Below are positions 55,324 through 55,492 of a stretch of DNA of 55,492 bases, in pieces. A model generated the notes under the pieces. It had not been told where the DNA came from. It ran no database searches and worked only from the letters and a program-made list of their open reading frames with translations. Numbering within the stretch: the stretch's first letter is position 1; every line of letters starts with the position of its first letter. The stretch comes from Pseudomonas laurylsulfativorans (GTDB lineage: Bacteria; Pseudomonadota; Gammaproteobacteria; Pseudomonadales; Pseudomonadaceae): contig NZ_MUJK01000020.1 of the NCBI RefSeq assembly GCF_002906155.1, positions 1 to 55,492 on the forward strand, given 5' to 3'. A program made the translations under genes and the position numbers.

Positions 55324-55362
55324 AAAAACAAAACCCCTACCTGCATACGCAGATAGGGGTTT
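55324..55362 (-). terminator. rRNA operon terminator
   Basis: A 14-bp stem AAACCCCTACCTGC/GCAGATAGGGGTTT with one mismatch and a TTTTGTTTTT tail on the minus strand, 11 bp past the 5S 3' end. Confidence 0.92.
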
Positions 55363-55372
55363 CGGAATTTAA

Positions 55373-55490
55373 TCTTGACGATGACCTACTCTCACATGGG
55401 GAAACCCCACACTACCATCGGCGATGCATCGTTTCACTGCTGAGTTCGGGATGGGATCAGGTGGTTCCAACGCTCTATGGTCGTCAAGAA
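55373..55490 (-). rRNA. rrf: 5S ribosomal RNA
   Basis: About 118 nt, with pairing ends TCTTGACGA / TCGTCAAGA and the conserved inner sequences GAACCACCTGATCCC, CCGAACTCAG and GTGTGGGGTTTCCCCATGTG. It looks complete. The 16S and 23S genes of the operon should lie beyond the right edge. The ends are set by base pairing and may be off by a base or two. Confidence 0.95.
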
Positions 55491-55492
55491 AT

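Overview
The window is a chromosomal segment from a Pseudomonas, most likely of the P. fluorescens lineage. Evidence: the gene order ssb - MFS - uvrA - ferritin - katA - rplQ...rpsL - rpoC - rpoB - rplLJAK - nusG - secE - tRNA cluster - coaX - birA - rRNA matches what I remember of Pseudomonas chromosomes; the proteins read as typical Pseudomonas orthologues; and the intergenic spaces carry the GTGGGAGC/GTAGGAGC REP and REPIN palindromes common in that lineage. Base composition looks even, and no prophage, insertion sequence, CRISPR array or defence island is visible.

Layout. (1) 1-14.7 kb, accessory housekeeping: the giant helicase gene lhr; a large MscS-type channel; a broken MFS transporter remnant; a ybhP-clsB-ybhN set (nuclease/phosphatase-like protein, cardiolipin synthase, membrane protein); a translationally coupled DUF3182/alpha-beta hydrolase pair; and a GlxA-type regulator divergent from an isochorismatase-family hydrolase. 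REP palindromes occupy most of the gaps. (2) 14.7-22 kb, DNA repair and oxidative stress: ssb, a YajR-like MFS transporter, uvrA, a ferritin and catalase. (3) 22-40.3 kb, the S10-spc-alpha ribosomal protein clusters plus the str operon (rpsL-rpsG-fusA-tuf), all on the minus strand. (4) 40.5-52.4 kb, rpoC-rpoB-rplL-rplJ-rplA-rplK and nusG-secE, also minus strand. (5) 52.4-55.5 kb, four tRNA genes (Trp, Thr, Gly, Tyr), a SPOR protein, coaX, birA and the 5S rRNA of an rRNA operon that continues beyond the right edge.

Together regions 3-5 form a nearly continuous leftward block for building the translation and transcription machinery. I could place sigma70-type promoters for str, S10, alpha, tRNA-Trp/secE and the tRNA-Tyr-Gly-Thr cluster, and hairpin terminators or attenuators between several transcription units.

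Most notable observations: RpoB carries Gly at residue 521 (GGC), where the universally conserved residue is Asp (E. coli Asp516). This is a classical rifampicin-resistance substitution, so the genome probably comes from a Rif-resistant derivative. The second tuf gene expected between tRNA-Thr and tRNA-Trp is absent. The so-called bacterioferritin lacks the haem-ligand Met and is better called ferritin. The lhr stop codon lies inside a REPIN. Two hairpins interrupt the spc cluster between rpsN and rpsH. I found no convincing previously undescribed multi-gene system; the DUF3182/hydrolase pair is the least characterised unit.
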